From assembly GCA_017482005.1 (NCBI GenBank), contig JAFUOI010000003.1:1-64000 (forward strand): a DNA stretch of 64,000 nt. Reading direction: 5' to 3'. Below the pieces are notes generated by a model that saw nothing but the letters and a program-made list of their open reading frames with translations, did not search any database and was not told the DNA's origin. This DNA comes from Lachnospiraceae bacterium (lineage in GTDB: Bacteria; Bacillota_A; Clostridia; Lachnospirales; Lachnospiraceae). Positions within the stretch are counted from its first letter, which is position 1. Each line of letters starts with the position of its first letter. This document shows, in pieces, positions 15,701 to 23,242 of this stretch. The position numbers and the translations under genes are program-made.

Positions 15701-16027
15701 CTGAAAAATAACCAAACTGGAGAACCCTTGCCGGAGGCGTACACTGAAATGGCTAAAAAATATGGTGATTCTTACTTTGACTTGGGGGAGGAATGGGATG
15801 AAATTATACAAAAGTATGGAATTAGTAATGCAGATATGTTTGAATTATTTAATAAACCGGCATTAGACTATGCGGTTGAGAGCGGTAAGACAATTCGTTT
15901 TTCTCAAAATCCGGAATTGCCAACATATGAAGGCACCGCATTAGCCGATGAATGGAGATATTTACAAACCGGACACGGATACATAGACTTAAAACTGGAA
16001 GGAGAATTTTGGTATGCAATTAAATGA
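12797..16027 (+). CDS. Large lipoprotein with a transglutaminase-like domain and a variable toxin-like C-terminus
   Basis: The start at 12797 is set by AAAGGGGGATATTGTG, and the product has 1076 residues. It has a lipobox (NLLSGCGQ), so it is probably anchored on the outer face of the membrane. A Lys/Glu coiled-coil-like part spans about 30-190, and a transglutaminase-like fold spans about 210-350. There GGNDMDQASLLIAMLRHLG stands where the catalytic Cys is expected, while EHVW (His about 318) and AIDLDTG (Asp about 342) are kept. A hydrophobic stretch at about 790-860 could be two or three membrane helices. A Gly/Ser/Asn linker (about 897-925) precedes an AT-rich domain of about 150 residues ending EGEFWYAIK. 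The following small gene overlaps by 14 bases. Domain order and neighbours fit a polymorphic toxin; the toxic activity is unknown and inferred. Confidence 0.8.
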   Translation: MRIYNQKKTWCKFLSLMLSAILIINLLSGCGQRNLEREEHEEIQTRKVQEERVQLATQILDAQTLSEELYEEIKRGQTEHAKETAKTLNRQLQKNEEQARQWLEMNEYIQEGLSYQAERILKKRKNEYEKKLTESKTEVAERIEKLINALNKGEEEEAFKYAGQLKKLLTPNKVKTYGIDREQNGDERIPSPMWEADSELCAGVAEKAEELATPLNIYNYLKNNINYEFYYGSRKGASGTFNSLGGNDMDQASLLIAMLRHLGYESEYVCGEVEITAEQALSLTGADTLQIAAQIMASGGTKITAVLADGEISTIRMEHVWVRTYVPYSDYRGAGNAAGEMLAIDLDTGIKKYKKVKSICDFLDKESVQKELCNTPSSLTENEVGERIKMWVQQFREQADAEVYLTRRIIEKKQETYLPLSLQYNVIKENKTFWSPSEQDSDRVELMMAGESLGTYFSWELAEKEVLLSFRPADETEEEIYRCYASVFDIPSYAIRMKPILLVDGEVKAEGSSALYATLGEQVDFSIMLHSCKKTSIIKNDVTYGSMYAITLNTQNITSAELKVASEAVAVLAEAATEENLYTEECLGKLLALAGKQYFAQVDIADAIARSMYDVHAGRSLSEGISGYEVKKISLYGQLVGISAGSLFIDVDTNKHYVVSLRGEKETEREYMLVTGMVSSLFESVVWEQLTGMESVSTMSILGKAQEEDIEVLAISNRNLTESLGNLMAEEALKEEITAEVNSGKIIIIPQKEITINEWIGTGYMIIDPETGAGAYKISGGLNGGATTFNITMDMLTGVFFGVTIVVELVVVIVMLAEAIAGTTLLIAGLSAIAMALGIVALLLAAHLMYQLIDAYIEYVRVGTSEAAKNVEDVVQTYEDGVATLCFLEIFLSYSFRKSNTNGGGTNGSGSDNTGSSSVVSGDYSQSSIKLKIIDGKVNGQIPVDEYLEIRARSLKNETSSKMTLGKYLKNNQTGEPLPEAYTEMAKKYGDSYFDLGEEWDEIIQKYGISNADMFELFNKPALDYAVESGKTIRFSQNPELPTYEGTALADEWRYLQTGHGYIDLKLEGEFWYAIK

Positions 16028-16361
16028 AACAGATAAAATGGCATTAGAATTTAATAAAAAGATAAGAGAAAAATTGGGAGATCGCGTAGGCAGTTTTGTG
16101 ATAGAAAAAGTGAATGATGACTCGGATAATAGATTTTTTTCTATTACATTTAAAATGTATGATTATTATGTGATTTGTTTTAATTATGATAGGGGTTTTT
16201 TTTCCTGTTGTATTGATTTTGATGTACATGGCTGTATCAATTTGGAAAGTTCGCAGAAATGTTGGGATACTGCTGATTTTGATATTTTCTTTGAGGAGCT
16301 TAAAAATGAAATAGAACTTAGGATACCGGATAAGTTTCTTAGGGCGAAAGGTTGGTTGTAG
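16014..16361 (+). CDS. Putative immunity protein 1 for the C-terminal toxin domain
   Basis: A 115-residue soluble protein, rich in Phe/Tyr/Asp and very AT-rich in sequence. The start overlaps the end of the lipoprotein gene by 14 bases, and its ribosome site AAGGAGAA lies inside that gene, so translation is coupled. It shares length, colinear layout and end motifs with the next gene: WDTADFD at about 83 and ELRIPDKFLRAKGWL at the C-terminus. Placement right after a variable C-terminal domain, and the tandem paralog, are the usual marks of an immunity protein. No known family was recognised, and the role is inference. Confidence 0.65.
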   Translation: MQLNETDKMALEFNKKIREKLGDRVGSFVIEKVNDDSDNRFFSITFKMYDYYVICFNYDRGFFSCCIDFDVHGCINLESSQKCWDTADFDIFFEELKNEIELRIPDKFLRAKGWL

Positions 16362-16384
16362 AATCATTGGAAGTGGAGATGAAT

Positions 16385-16729
16385 ATGGGTGAAAATAAGA
16401 CACAAAAAATGGCAGAGCAGTTTATAGAAATGGCCAAAGAAAAGATGGGTGATCGGTTAAGCGATTTTAAGATTGTGGATGTGCAGGATGATCCGAATCA
16501 TAGGTGGTTTTCGGTTTTATTTATTGCGTATGATTATTATCCGATTCGCCTAAATTATAGTATGGGTAGATTTGGTTGTTGCATACCGATCGGAAAAAAG
16601 GGGGCAGATTTGGATAACTCCCAAAAGTGGTGGGATACCGCAGATTTTGATGTCTTTTTTGATGAACTGCAGATACAACTGGAACTGAGAATACCGGATA
16701 AGTTTCTTGCGGCGAAAGGCTGGATATAA
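16385..16729 (+). CDS. Putative immunity protein 2, paralog of the preceding gene
   Basis: The start at 16385 (MGENKTQKMA) is chosen over a longer frame because GTGGAG lies 7 bases upstream and the N-terminus then aligns residue-for-residue with its neighbour (MQLNETDKMA). The 114-residue product ends ELRIPDKFLAAKGWI, against ELRIPDKFLRAKGWL in the first copy. WWDTADFDVFFDEL is shared, while the middle has diverged (GRFGCCIPIGKKGADLDN). Only 23 bases separate the two genes. It could protect against a related toxin variant or be a decayed duplicate kept with the locus. No terminator is obvious before the corA promoter. Confidence 0.65.
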   Translation: MGENKTQKMAEQFIEMAKEKMGDRLSDFKIVDVQDDPNHRWFSVLFIAYDYYPIRLNYSMGRFGCCIPIGKKGADLDNSQKWWDTADFDVFFDELQIQLELRIPDKFLAAKGWI

Positions 16730-16808
16730 AACAAGTGTTTTTATAAGGGACAGAGAAAGAAACAAAGAATAATGTGCAATATTATCATCCTGCATTTTCG
16801 GTAGCCTG

Positions 16809-16830
16809 TAACACGAATTTGTGTTATACT
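16809..16830 (+). promoter_or_regulatory. Extended -10 promoter of corA overlapping a small inverted repeat
   Basis: TGTTATACT at 16822-16830 is an extended -10. TAACAC (16809-16814) and GTGTTA (16821-16826) form an inverted repeat that overlaps the -10, a possible operator site. Confidence 0.4.
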
Positions 16831-16869
16831 AATACATAATGGGCAAAAAGTTGACTCGGAGGTGAGAGC

Positions 16870-17814
16870 ATGCGTTATATTTATAAGACAGACAATGGAA
16901 AATTATCGCTGTTAAATGATTTTGAACCGGATGTTTGGGTGAATCTTGTCTCGCCCGATATGGAAGAAATTGTGGAGACGGCCAAGCAGTACGGCATTGA
17001 TGTGAATGATATGAAAGCCGCACTCGATGATGAGGAAAGTTCCCGTGTTCAGCTGGAAGACGGTTATACACTGATTCTTGTCGATATTCCTTCCACTGAG
17101 ATCCGAAACGATCAAAATGCATATACTACCATTCCGCTCGGTATCCTTCTTGTCAGAAATGCGATTATCACGGTCTGCGGTACGGAGACGCCGATTCTGA
17201 CACATTTTTCCCAGAATTTGATGCGCGGTTTCTCTACAAAGAAAAAGATGCGCTTCGTGTACCAGATTCTTCTGCGAACGACGAATTTGTATCAGGCATA
17301 TCTGCGCGTTATCGATAAGAGAAGAGCGGAGATTGAGCACAGGGTCAGCGTGGAGGATACGGAAGATACGGATTTGATCCATCTTCATGAGCTTGAGAGC
17401 AACCTTGTCTATTTCGCCACATCCCTTTCTGCCAATCGTATTGTATTGGAACGCCTGACCAGATATGAGCGCATTGAGCAGTATCCGGAAGATAAGGAGC
17501 TGCTGGATGACGTTATTGTCGAAAACCGCCAGGCGATCGAAATGACCAATATTTACCGCGATATCATTCAGGGCGCGCGTGAACTCGTGTCAACGATTTT
17601 AAATAACCGCCTGAATAACGCAATGAAGCTGTTGACCTGTGTCACGCTTATTATGGCGATTCCTACGGTTATTTCAGGAATTTACGGTATGAATGTAAGT
17701 TCGCAGTGGATGCCTCTTGCAACAACTCCGTACGGATTTTTCATTATCTGTGGAATGATTATTTCCATTTGTATACTTGCGCTTTTGATATTAAAGAAAA
17801 AGAAGATGCTTTAA
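16870..17814 (+). CDS. corA: CorA-family divalent cation transporter
   Basis: The 314-residue protein has a long cytoplasmic N-terminal domain with a helical hinge (about 1-250). Two C-terminal membrane segments follow, the first ending in the CorA selectivity motif YGMN (within SGIYGMNVSSQW). The tail is Lys-rich (LKKKKML), typical of Mg2+ or related divalent-cation channels. The start follows CGGAGGTGAGAGC. Only 6 bases separate the stop from the next gene, so the sugar-sensing operon may be partly read from this promoter. Substrate choice between Mg2+, Co2+ and Zn2+ cannot be read from sequence. Confidence 0.93.
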   Translation: MRYIYKTDNGKLSLLNDFEPDVWVNLVSPDMEEIVETAKQYGIDVNDMKAALDDEESSRVQLEDGYTLILVDIPSTEIRNDQNAYTTIPLGILLVRNAIITVCGTETPILTHFSQNLMRGFSTKKKMRFVYQILLRTTNLYQAYLRVIDKRRAEIEHRVSVEDTEDTDLIHLHELESNLVYFATSLSANRIVLERLTRYERIEQYPEDKELLDDVIVENRQAIEMTNIYRDIIQGARELVSTILNNRLNNAMKLLTCVTLIMAIPTVISGIYGMNVSSQWMPLATTPYGFFIICGMIISICILALLILKKKKML

Positions 17815-17820
17815 AATATT

Positions 17821-18879
17821 ATGAAAAAAAAGAATTATACTAGATCAAAGAAATGGATAACATTGTGCTGTATGGGACTTGGACTGTTTATTATTGTTCT
17901 TGTCCTGTGCAGCATGCTTTATTTTCGCTACAAGATCCGGGAGGCTGTGGAGCTTGTGGATGCTATGGAATATAAAAATTATGATCGTTATTATGTTCTG
18001 ATCACGGACGACCGGAAGAATATATTCTGGCAAAGTGTTTATGAAGGGGCTTTTGAGGAAGCTGAGGAAAGCGGCGTTTATGTTGAAATGTTCGGCGAGA
18101 ATTTGGGCGAAGAATACAGCAAAGAGGATTTGATGAAGATTGCCATTCATTCGAAGGTGGATGGAATTATTGTTGAGGGGGATGAATCTGCGGTTATGGA
18201 AGAACAGCTTCGCCGGGCAGACGAAGCGGGAATTCCTGTTGTGACGGCTCTTTATGATAATCCGGAAGGACTTAGGCAGAGTTATGTCGGTGTCAGCAGT
18301 TATAATCTCGGTATTGAGTATGGCGATCAGATTTGCGAAATGATAAAAAGAAAGCCTGAAGGCAGATATACCGTTTTGGTGCTTCTCGATAAAGAAAAAA
18401 GTGACAGCAATCAAAATACTCTTATCAGTGCAATCCGTGAGAGAATAAAGACACAGGGGATGGAGCACCGGATTACGGTAGAGACAGCCCAGGTCGAAAA
18501 TAATTCCACGTTTGCTGCGGAGGAGTCCATCCGCGATATTTTTATGCAGAGAGAAGTTTTACCGGACGTTATGGTGTGTTTGAATGAAAGAAATACCACC
18601 TGTGTGTATCAGACGGTTGTTGACTATAACAAGGTAGGACAGATAGAGATTATCGGCTATTATGCGTCCGAAACGATTTTGTCTGCTATAGAAAAAGAAA
18701 TTATTTACTCTACCATATCTATCAATACGGAACAGATGGGAAAATATTGTGTAGAGGCTTTAAATGAATATATACAGAACGGCCGTGTGAGCGATTACTA
18801 CGGAGTGGACGTGTCCCTAATTAATGCGGACACTTTTGCCGCTTCCGGGGAAGGAGGCACGGATGAAAAAACTGACTAA
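17821..18879 (+). CDS. Membrane-tethered sugar-binding sensor protein (XylFII-like)
   Basis: A 352-residue protein. An N-terminal membrane segment at about 15-38 (GLGLFIIVLVLCSMLYF) acts as an anchor, followed by a periplasmic-binding-protein type I domain: DGIIVEGDESAVMEEQL, GIPVVTALYDN, YVGVSSYNLGIEYGDQI, IEIIGYY. Its position directly before a LytS/YesM-type kinase and a YesN-type regulator matches XylFII of Clostridium beijerinckii. That protein binds xylose and passes the signal to LytS rather than feeding the transporter. No clear ribosome site precedes the ATG 6 bases after corA, so translation may be coupled. It overlaps the kinase gene by 17 bases. The ligand is inferred to be a pentose or hexose. 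Confidence 0.8.
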   Translation: MKKKNYTRSKKWITLCCMGLGLFIIVLVLCSMLYFRYKIREAVELVDAMEYKNYDRYYVLITDDRKNIFWQSVYEGAFEEAEESGVYVEMFGENLGEEYSKEDLMKIAIHSKVDGIIVEGDESAVMEEQLRRADEAGIPVVTALYDNPEGLRQSYVGVSSYNLGIEYGDQICEMIKRKPEGRYTVLVLLDKEKSDSNQNTLISAIRERIKTQGMEHRITVETAQVENNSTFAAEESIRDIFMQREVLPDVMVCLNERNTTCVYQTVVDYNKVGQIEIIGYYASETILSAIEKEIIYSTISINTEQMGKYCVEALNEYIQNGRVSDYYGVDVSLINADTFAASGEGGTDEKTD

Positions 18880-20350
18880 AGCAATAGGAAATTTATCTAT
18901 CCGTATTAAGTTTGTTATTGTGTTTGTTTTGACGTCTCTGATTCTTTTGGTTGTCAATACGTTTATGTTTTACAACATCAATCGGATTACATTGCGGCTT
19001 GATGAGATTTATATCAGTAACGTTAAGCTTAATACAATGACAGATGTGCTCGGCCGGGTGCAGGGCAGTATGACGGAATACCTCAATACGAAAACTTCGG
19101 ATGCGATAGAGGATTACTACCGGAACGAGGAAGAGTTCTCCGGCCTGATACATGAACTGGAGAGTAATACGACAGATAGCGGACTTCGGCTCATGGAAAG
19201 AAATATCCGGTATATGTCGGAAAGTTATATTGAGCTTACGGGAAAGACAATCGAGGCCAAAAGAGGTCGGAATGTCGAAAAGTACAAAAAGTACTATGAA
19301 GAGGCGACGGAACTTTATTTGTATCTCGGGGAATATCTGACAGGGTTGAATAGTGAAAAATTCAGAATTAACACGGAGAGTTACGAATTGTTATCATCCT
19401 CTCTCCGCTATTTGGAATGGTTTAGTATCATGATATTTTTGGTGCTGGGATTGTTCAATGTGCTGCTTGTGCTTCTTGTTACCGGTTCCATTACCAGACC
19501 TTTGTTGGAATTGTCGGGAGTGGCAGATCAGGTCTCAAAAGGAGATTTTGATGTAGATGTAGTTCCGGTCCGTTTTAAGGATGAGGTGGGAGTTGTAACC
19601 TCCGCTTTTAATAAAATGGTGGACAGCATCCGCGACCACATTGCCAGACTGCGTGAAAGTATGGAAAAAGAGCAGTTTATGATTGAGAAATCTCTCAAGA
19701 TGGAAGCACATCTGAAGGATGCACAGCTGAAATATCTGCAGGCACAGATCAATCCGCATTTTTTGTTTAATACTCTGAATGCCGGTGCACAGCTTGCGAT
19801 GATGGAAGGCGCTGACCGTACTTATGATTATATTCAGAATGTGGCGGATTTTTTCCGTTACAACATAAAAAAAGATAACGATGTCGTGACTTTGGCCGAT
19901 GAGATCCGTTTGGTGGATAATTACATTTATATTTTAAATGTTAGATTTTCCGGTGACATACGTTTTACAAAAGATGTAGATGAAGAGTTGCTGCATATAA
20001 AAGTGCCCAGTATGATTCTTCAGCCGATTGTGGAGAACAGTGTTAACTACGGAATCCGGGATATCGATTGGGAGGGTTGTATTAAGCTGTCTGTTCATCG
20101 AGAGGCGGATAAGGTACAGATTTGTATCAGTGACAATGGTGCAGGTATGGAACAGGAGCGCGTGAAGGAAGTTATGGAAGGGAAAATTCCTGAACCGAGG
20201 GGGGATTCCGATTCAAATGGTGTCGGACTGAATAACGTGATGGGACGTTTGCATCTGTTTTTTGAGGGAAACAATGAGTTTGAGATTGTGAGTGAAGGTA
20301 AAAACAAAGGGACCAAGGTTTATATTACGGTACCTTACGGGGAAGAGTAG
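18863..20350 (+). CDS. Sensor histidine kinase, LytS/YesM family
   Basis: The start at 18863 is fixed by AAGGAGGCACGG, giving 496 residues. A first membrane helix (about 13-35), an extracellular helical sensor part (about 36-190) and a second helix (IMIFLVLGLFNVLLVLLV) are followed by a HAMP linker (ITRPLLELSGVADQVSKGDF). The His-kinase box is LQAQINPHFLFNTLNAGAQL, where His is the phospho-acceptor, and a HATPase domain follows (N-box VENSVNYGI, G-box NGVGLNNVMGRL). It most likely receives ligand state from the upstream tethered binding protein and phosphorylates the next gene's product, 18 bases downstream. Confidence 0.93.
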   Translation: MKKLTKAIGNLSIRIKFVIVFVLTSLILLVVNTFMFYNINRITLRLDEIYISNVKLNTMTDVLGRVQGSMTEYLNTKTSDAIEDYYRNEEEFSGLIHELESNTTDSGLRLMERNIRYMSESYIELTGKTIEAKRGRNVEKYKKYYEEATELYLYLGEYLTGLNSEKFRINTESYELLSSSLRYLEWFSIMIFLVLGLFNVLLVLLVTGSITRPLLELSGVADQVSKGDFDVDVVPVRFKDEVGVVTSAFNKMVDSIRDHIARLRESMEKEQFMIEKSLKMEAHLKDAQLKYLQAQINPHFLFNTLNAGAQLAMMEGADRTYDYIQNVADFFRYNIKKDNDVVTLADEIRLVDNYIYILNVRFSGDIRFTKDVDEELLHIKVPSMILQPIVENSVNYGIRDIDWEGCIKLSVHREADKVQICISDNGAGMEQERVKEVMEGKIPEPRGDSDSNGVGLNNVMGRLHLFFEGNNEFEIVSEGKNKGTKVYITVPYGEE

Positions 20351-20368
20351 ATTGGGAGAGGTTATTTT

Positions 20369-21964
20369 ATGTACAAAATAATGCTTGCGGATGATGAAGG
20401 AATTGTGATTGATTCTCTTCAGTTCATATTAAAAAAAGAATTTGGTGACGAATGTGTAATCGAATCGGCAAAGACAGGACGAAGTGTGATTGAGCTTGCG
20501 GAGAGTTTTCGTCCGGATATTGCGTTTATGGATATTCAGATGCCGGGGATCAACGGCATTGAAGCGATGAGAGAAATACGTGAGACAAATTCCTCTACCA
20601 TATTTATTATCATGTCCGCGTACGACAAATTTGATTATGCCAAAGAGGCAATCAATCTGGGAGTACTTGAATACATGAATAAACCGATTGATCGGGTAAA
20701 AATTGTCGAGGTTGTGCGCCGGGCTATGCGGCAAATCGACAGAGAACGTGAAAAACGAAGTCAGGATCTTATGATTCGGGAAAAGATGGAGACGGTTGTT
20801 CCGATTATAGAGAACGGATTTGTCCAGAATCTGCTGTTTCAGGAGTTTTTTGAGGAAGATATTGAAAATTTTAAAAGGCTTCTCGGTATAGAAGAGAATC
20901 ATGGCTATATGATGGCGCTTGTGTTCGGTGAAAGCCAGGAAGGAAGCCGCATGACAAATGCGGTCGGAACAAGTGTGCGTCTTCAGAACCGTACGCGCGA
21001 GGTGCGTGAGATTGTAAAGAATTATTTTCCGGGAGTGGTCGGTTCTGTCATGGGAAATAAGATTGCAGTGTTTGTGGCAAGCAACAGCGACCGGTTTGAA
21101 TATAATGAAAGAATTGAACTGATTGAAAAAGCAAGGGTTATGGTGAGAAAACTCCGTGGGCATTTTGATATTGCTTTTCGTGCGGGGTTCGGTTCTATCT
21201 GTGAGCTTTCGGATGCGATGCAGTCTTACAATGAGGCCTTGGATTCTTTGTCTTCGACAACCGGAACGGTAGCTCATGTGGATGATCTGCCGATTGGATG
21301 TGACTATGAGGAAAATTACCCGGTAGACGCAGAACGCAGTTTGTTTGATGGGTTGGAGAAGGGTGATCTTAATGGCATGCTTGCTGCGGCCAATCGTTTC
21401 TTTGACTGGATGGTGGAAAATTATGCAGACTATCCGATGGATATAAAGCTTAAAGCGTTGGAATTTGCCATCTGGGGAGAACATATTGCCTACACCAATA
21501 CGGGAAGGGTGTATCAGTTCCGTTCGCGCAAAGATTATCTTCCGGATGTGCTTTCTTTTGACAATTATGAACAGCTCAGAAAATGGTATACGGATAAGCT
21601 TACGGTTGCGTGTAAAAATATTATGATGCGTAAAGAGGCACAGTCGAGCAGTGTAATCGACAAAGCAAAAGATTATATCGGAGCAAGATACAACAAAGAT
21701 ATCTCGCTGGATGACGTGTCGCGCGAAGTGGATATCAGTCCGTATTATTTCAGCAAGATATTTAAAGAGGAAACAGGGGAGAATTTTATCGAATATGTAA
21801 CCGGTATCCGTATTAAAAAAGCCAAGGAACTTTTACAAAACTCGGAGATGAGTATGAAAGAAATCTGCGCAGAGGTTGGTTATTCGGACCCGAATTATTT
21901 CAGCCGTACATTCAAAAAGAATGTCGGTGTGACACCGACAGAGTTTAAGGAGGGCAAAGTATGA
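20369..21964 (+). CDS. Response regulator with AraC-type DNA-binding domain, YesN family
   Basis: The 531 residues are an N-terminal receiver (acidic pair D8/D9, phospho-acceptor D55 in AFMDIQMPG, K in YMNKPIDR), a long linker domain (about 130-420), and a C-terminal pair of AraC helix-turn-helix units. The first HTH reads ISLDDVSREVDISPYYFSKI, and the family signature is EICAEVGYSDPNYFSRTFKK. It probably activates the binding-protein and transporter genes just downstream. GCAAACAA words at 23155 and 23196 are candidate sites. It overlaps the next gene by 4 bases. Confidence 0.93.
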   Translation: MYKIMLADDEGIVIDSLQFILKKEFGDECVIESAKTGRSVIELAESFRPDIAFMDIQMPGINGIEAMREIRETNSSTIFIIMSAYDKFDYAKEAINLGVLEYMNKPIDRVKIVEVVRRAMRQIDREREKRSQDLMIREKMETVVPIIENGFVQNLLFQEFFEEDIENFKRLLGIEENHGYMMALVFGESQEGSRMTNAVGTSVRLQNRTREVREIVKNYFPGVVGSVMGNKIAVFVASNSDRFEYNERIELIEKARVMVRKLRGHFDIAFRAGFGSICELSDAMQSYNEALDSLSSTTGTVAHVDDLPIGCDYEENYPVDAERSLFDGLEKGDLNGMLAAANRFFDWMVENYADYPMDIKLKALEFAIWGEHIAYTNTGRVYQFRSRKDYLPDVLSFDNYEQLRKWYTDKLTVACKNIMMRKEAQSSSVIDKAKDYIGARYNKDISLDDVSREVDISPYYFSKIFKEETGENFIEYVTGIRIKKAKELLQNSEMSMKEICAEVGYSDPNYFSRTFKKNVGVTPTEFKEGKV

Positions 21965-23025
21965 AAATAAAAAAATACCTGACGGCCTTTCTTGCGATAT
22001 GTGTTCTGTCAGTACAGTTGCTTACCGGATGCGGAAATGAGGAAGAACCTGTAAGAGAAGATACGGCGGCAGCAGAGGAGCCGATACAGATAGGCATGAG
22101 TTTTGATTCGTTTGTCATAGAGCGCTGGCAGAAGGACCGGGATGTTTTTGTTGCAGAGGCAAAGACCCGCGGCGCTGAAGTGAATGTGCAGAATGCTAAC
22201 GGGGATCTCGCAGAGCAGATTTCTCAGATACAATATCTGATTGGTAAAAAAGTGGATGTCATTGTAATTGTTGCCATTGATTGCGAGGGTTTGTCTGATG
22301 TGGTGCGCCAGGCAAAAGATGCAGGTATCAAAGTGATTGCATATGACCGCCTGATCAGTCATGCAGATGTTGATCTGTATATTTCTTTCGACAATGAAAA
22401 GGTCGGCACTTTAATGGGAGAGGCACTTGCAGGATGTGAACTTCCGAATAAAAAAGTCCTTATGTTGGCCGGGCCGGTGGAAGACAGTAATGTTTCCATG
22501 ATTGAAACGGGATTCCGGCGTGAGATGGATAAAAATAATATAGAAATCGTTGATGTCATGCACGCAGACGGATGGAAAGCGGAGCTTGCTTCGGCTTATA
22601 TTAATGATAATATTGAAAGGCTGGATGAGATTGATGCCATTATGTGCGGAAATGATATGATAGCAACCAATGTCATCCGTACTCTTGCGGAAAACCGTCT
22701 TGCAGGAAAGATTAAGATTGTCGGACAGGATGCGGATCTTGAGGCTTGTCAGAGGATTGTGGAAGGTACGCAGGTTATGACAGTGTATAAACCCGTGGAA
22801 AACCTTGCCAGAAAGGCAGCGCAATATGCATGCCTGATGGCGGAAGGAAAGCCTTTTTTAGAAAAAGAAGAAGGGGAAGAGAACGTTACGATTTCGGATG
22901 GGACCTACGATGTGCCCTATGTTGTGCTCGACCCAATTTCCGTGGATGCGCACAATATGCAGGAAGTTATTATCGACACGGGATTCCACTTTGAAGAGGA
23001 TGTTTATCTGAATGTCCGCAAGTAA
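21961..23025 (+). CDS. Sugar-binding lipoprotein of an ABC importer (first of two)
   Basis: The 354-residue lipoprotein has the lipobox LLTGCGN and a sugar-binding type I fold (IGMSFDSFVIERWQKDRD, GKKVDVIVIVAIDCEG, DAGIKVIAYDRLI, IDAIMCGNDMIA, KIVGQDADLEACQRIVEGTQ). It is similar to XylF/ChvE-type pentose or multi-sugar binding proteins. ATGA overlap with the regulator gene ties it to the sensing operon, and a terminator after it separates it from the second binding protein. Such duplication suggests either different ligand range or a role in sensing. Codon use here is ordinary, unlike the strongly biased second copy. Confidence 0.9.
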   Translation: MKIKKYLTAFLAICVLSVQLLTGCGNEEEPVREDTAAAEEPIQIGMSFDSFVIERWQKDRDVFVAEAKTRGAEVNVQNANGDLAEQISQIQYLIGKKVDVIVIVAIDCEGLSDVVRQAKDAGIKVIAYDRLISHADVDLYISFDNEKVGTLMGEALAGCELPNKKVLMLAGPVEDSNVSMIETGFRREMDKNNIEIVDVMHADGWKAELASAYINDNIERLDEIDAIMCGNDMIATNVIRTLAENRLAGKIKIVGQDADLEACQRIVEGTQVMTVYKPVENLARKAAQYACLMAEGKPFLEKEEGEENVTISDGTYDVPYVVLDPISVDAHNMQEVIIDTGFHFEEDVYLNVRK

Positions 23026-23074
23026 CGGGCACGTGCACGCTATCAGAAGTGAGACAATAGTAAATTTTTGTAAA

Positions 23075-23116
23075 AAGTACTGGCACATACAACAAAATTG
23101 TGCTAGTGCTTTTTTG
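23075..23116 (+). terminator. Rho-independent terminator after the sensing operon
   Basis: AAGTACTGGCACA (23075-23087) pairs over 13 positions, including two G-U pairs, with TGTGCTAGTGCTT (23099-23111) and runs into six T. It ends the sensor transcript before the transporter operon. Confidence 0.85.
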
Positions 23117-23154
23117 TTTATGGAAATAAAATTCATAAAAAATGAAAGATATTC

Positions 23155-23203
23155 GCAAACAATTACTATTCACAGTGTGGTATATTGTCAGTGTAGCAAA
23201 CAA
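23155..23203 (+). promoter_or_regulatory. Promoter region of the sugar transport operon with paired GCAAACAA words
   Basis: TGGTATATT at 23178-23186 is an extended -10. GCAAACAA occurs at 23155-23162, about where a -35 would lie, and again at 23196-23203, 41 bases apart, or about four helix turns. These may be YesN-type regulator boxes. This rests on two copies only. Confidence 0.4.
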
Positions 23204-23242
23204 ACGTGTTACAAAACAAATTGTATAGGGAGGATTATCACA

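Noticed and set aside
16729..16870. Further immunity-type gene after the second paralog
   Set aside because: No open frame with a start and a ribosome site is present. The gap holds only the corA promoter.
20429..21484. 351-codon minus-strand frame over the YesN-type regulator
   Set aside because: It is antisense to a well-supported receiver/AraC gene. Its product has the His/Ile/Phe-rich composition typical of mirror frames in this genome.
23012..23242. 77-residue N-terminal extension of the second sugar-binding lipoprotein
   Set aside because: It would cross a strong terminator and a promoter and would destroy the lipoprotein signal. The start at 23243 has the ribosome site.
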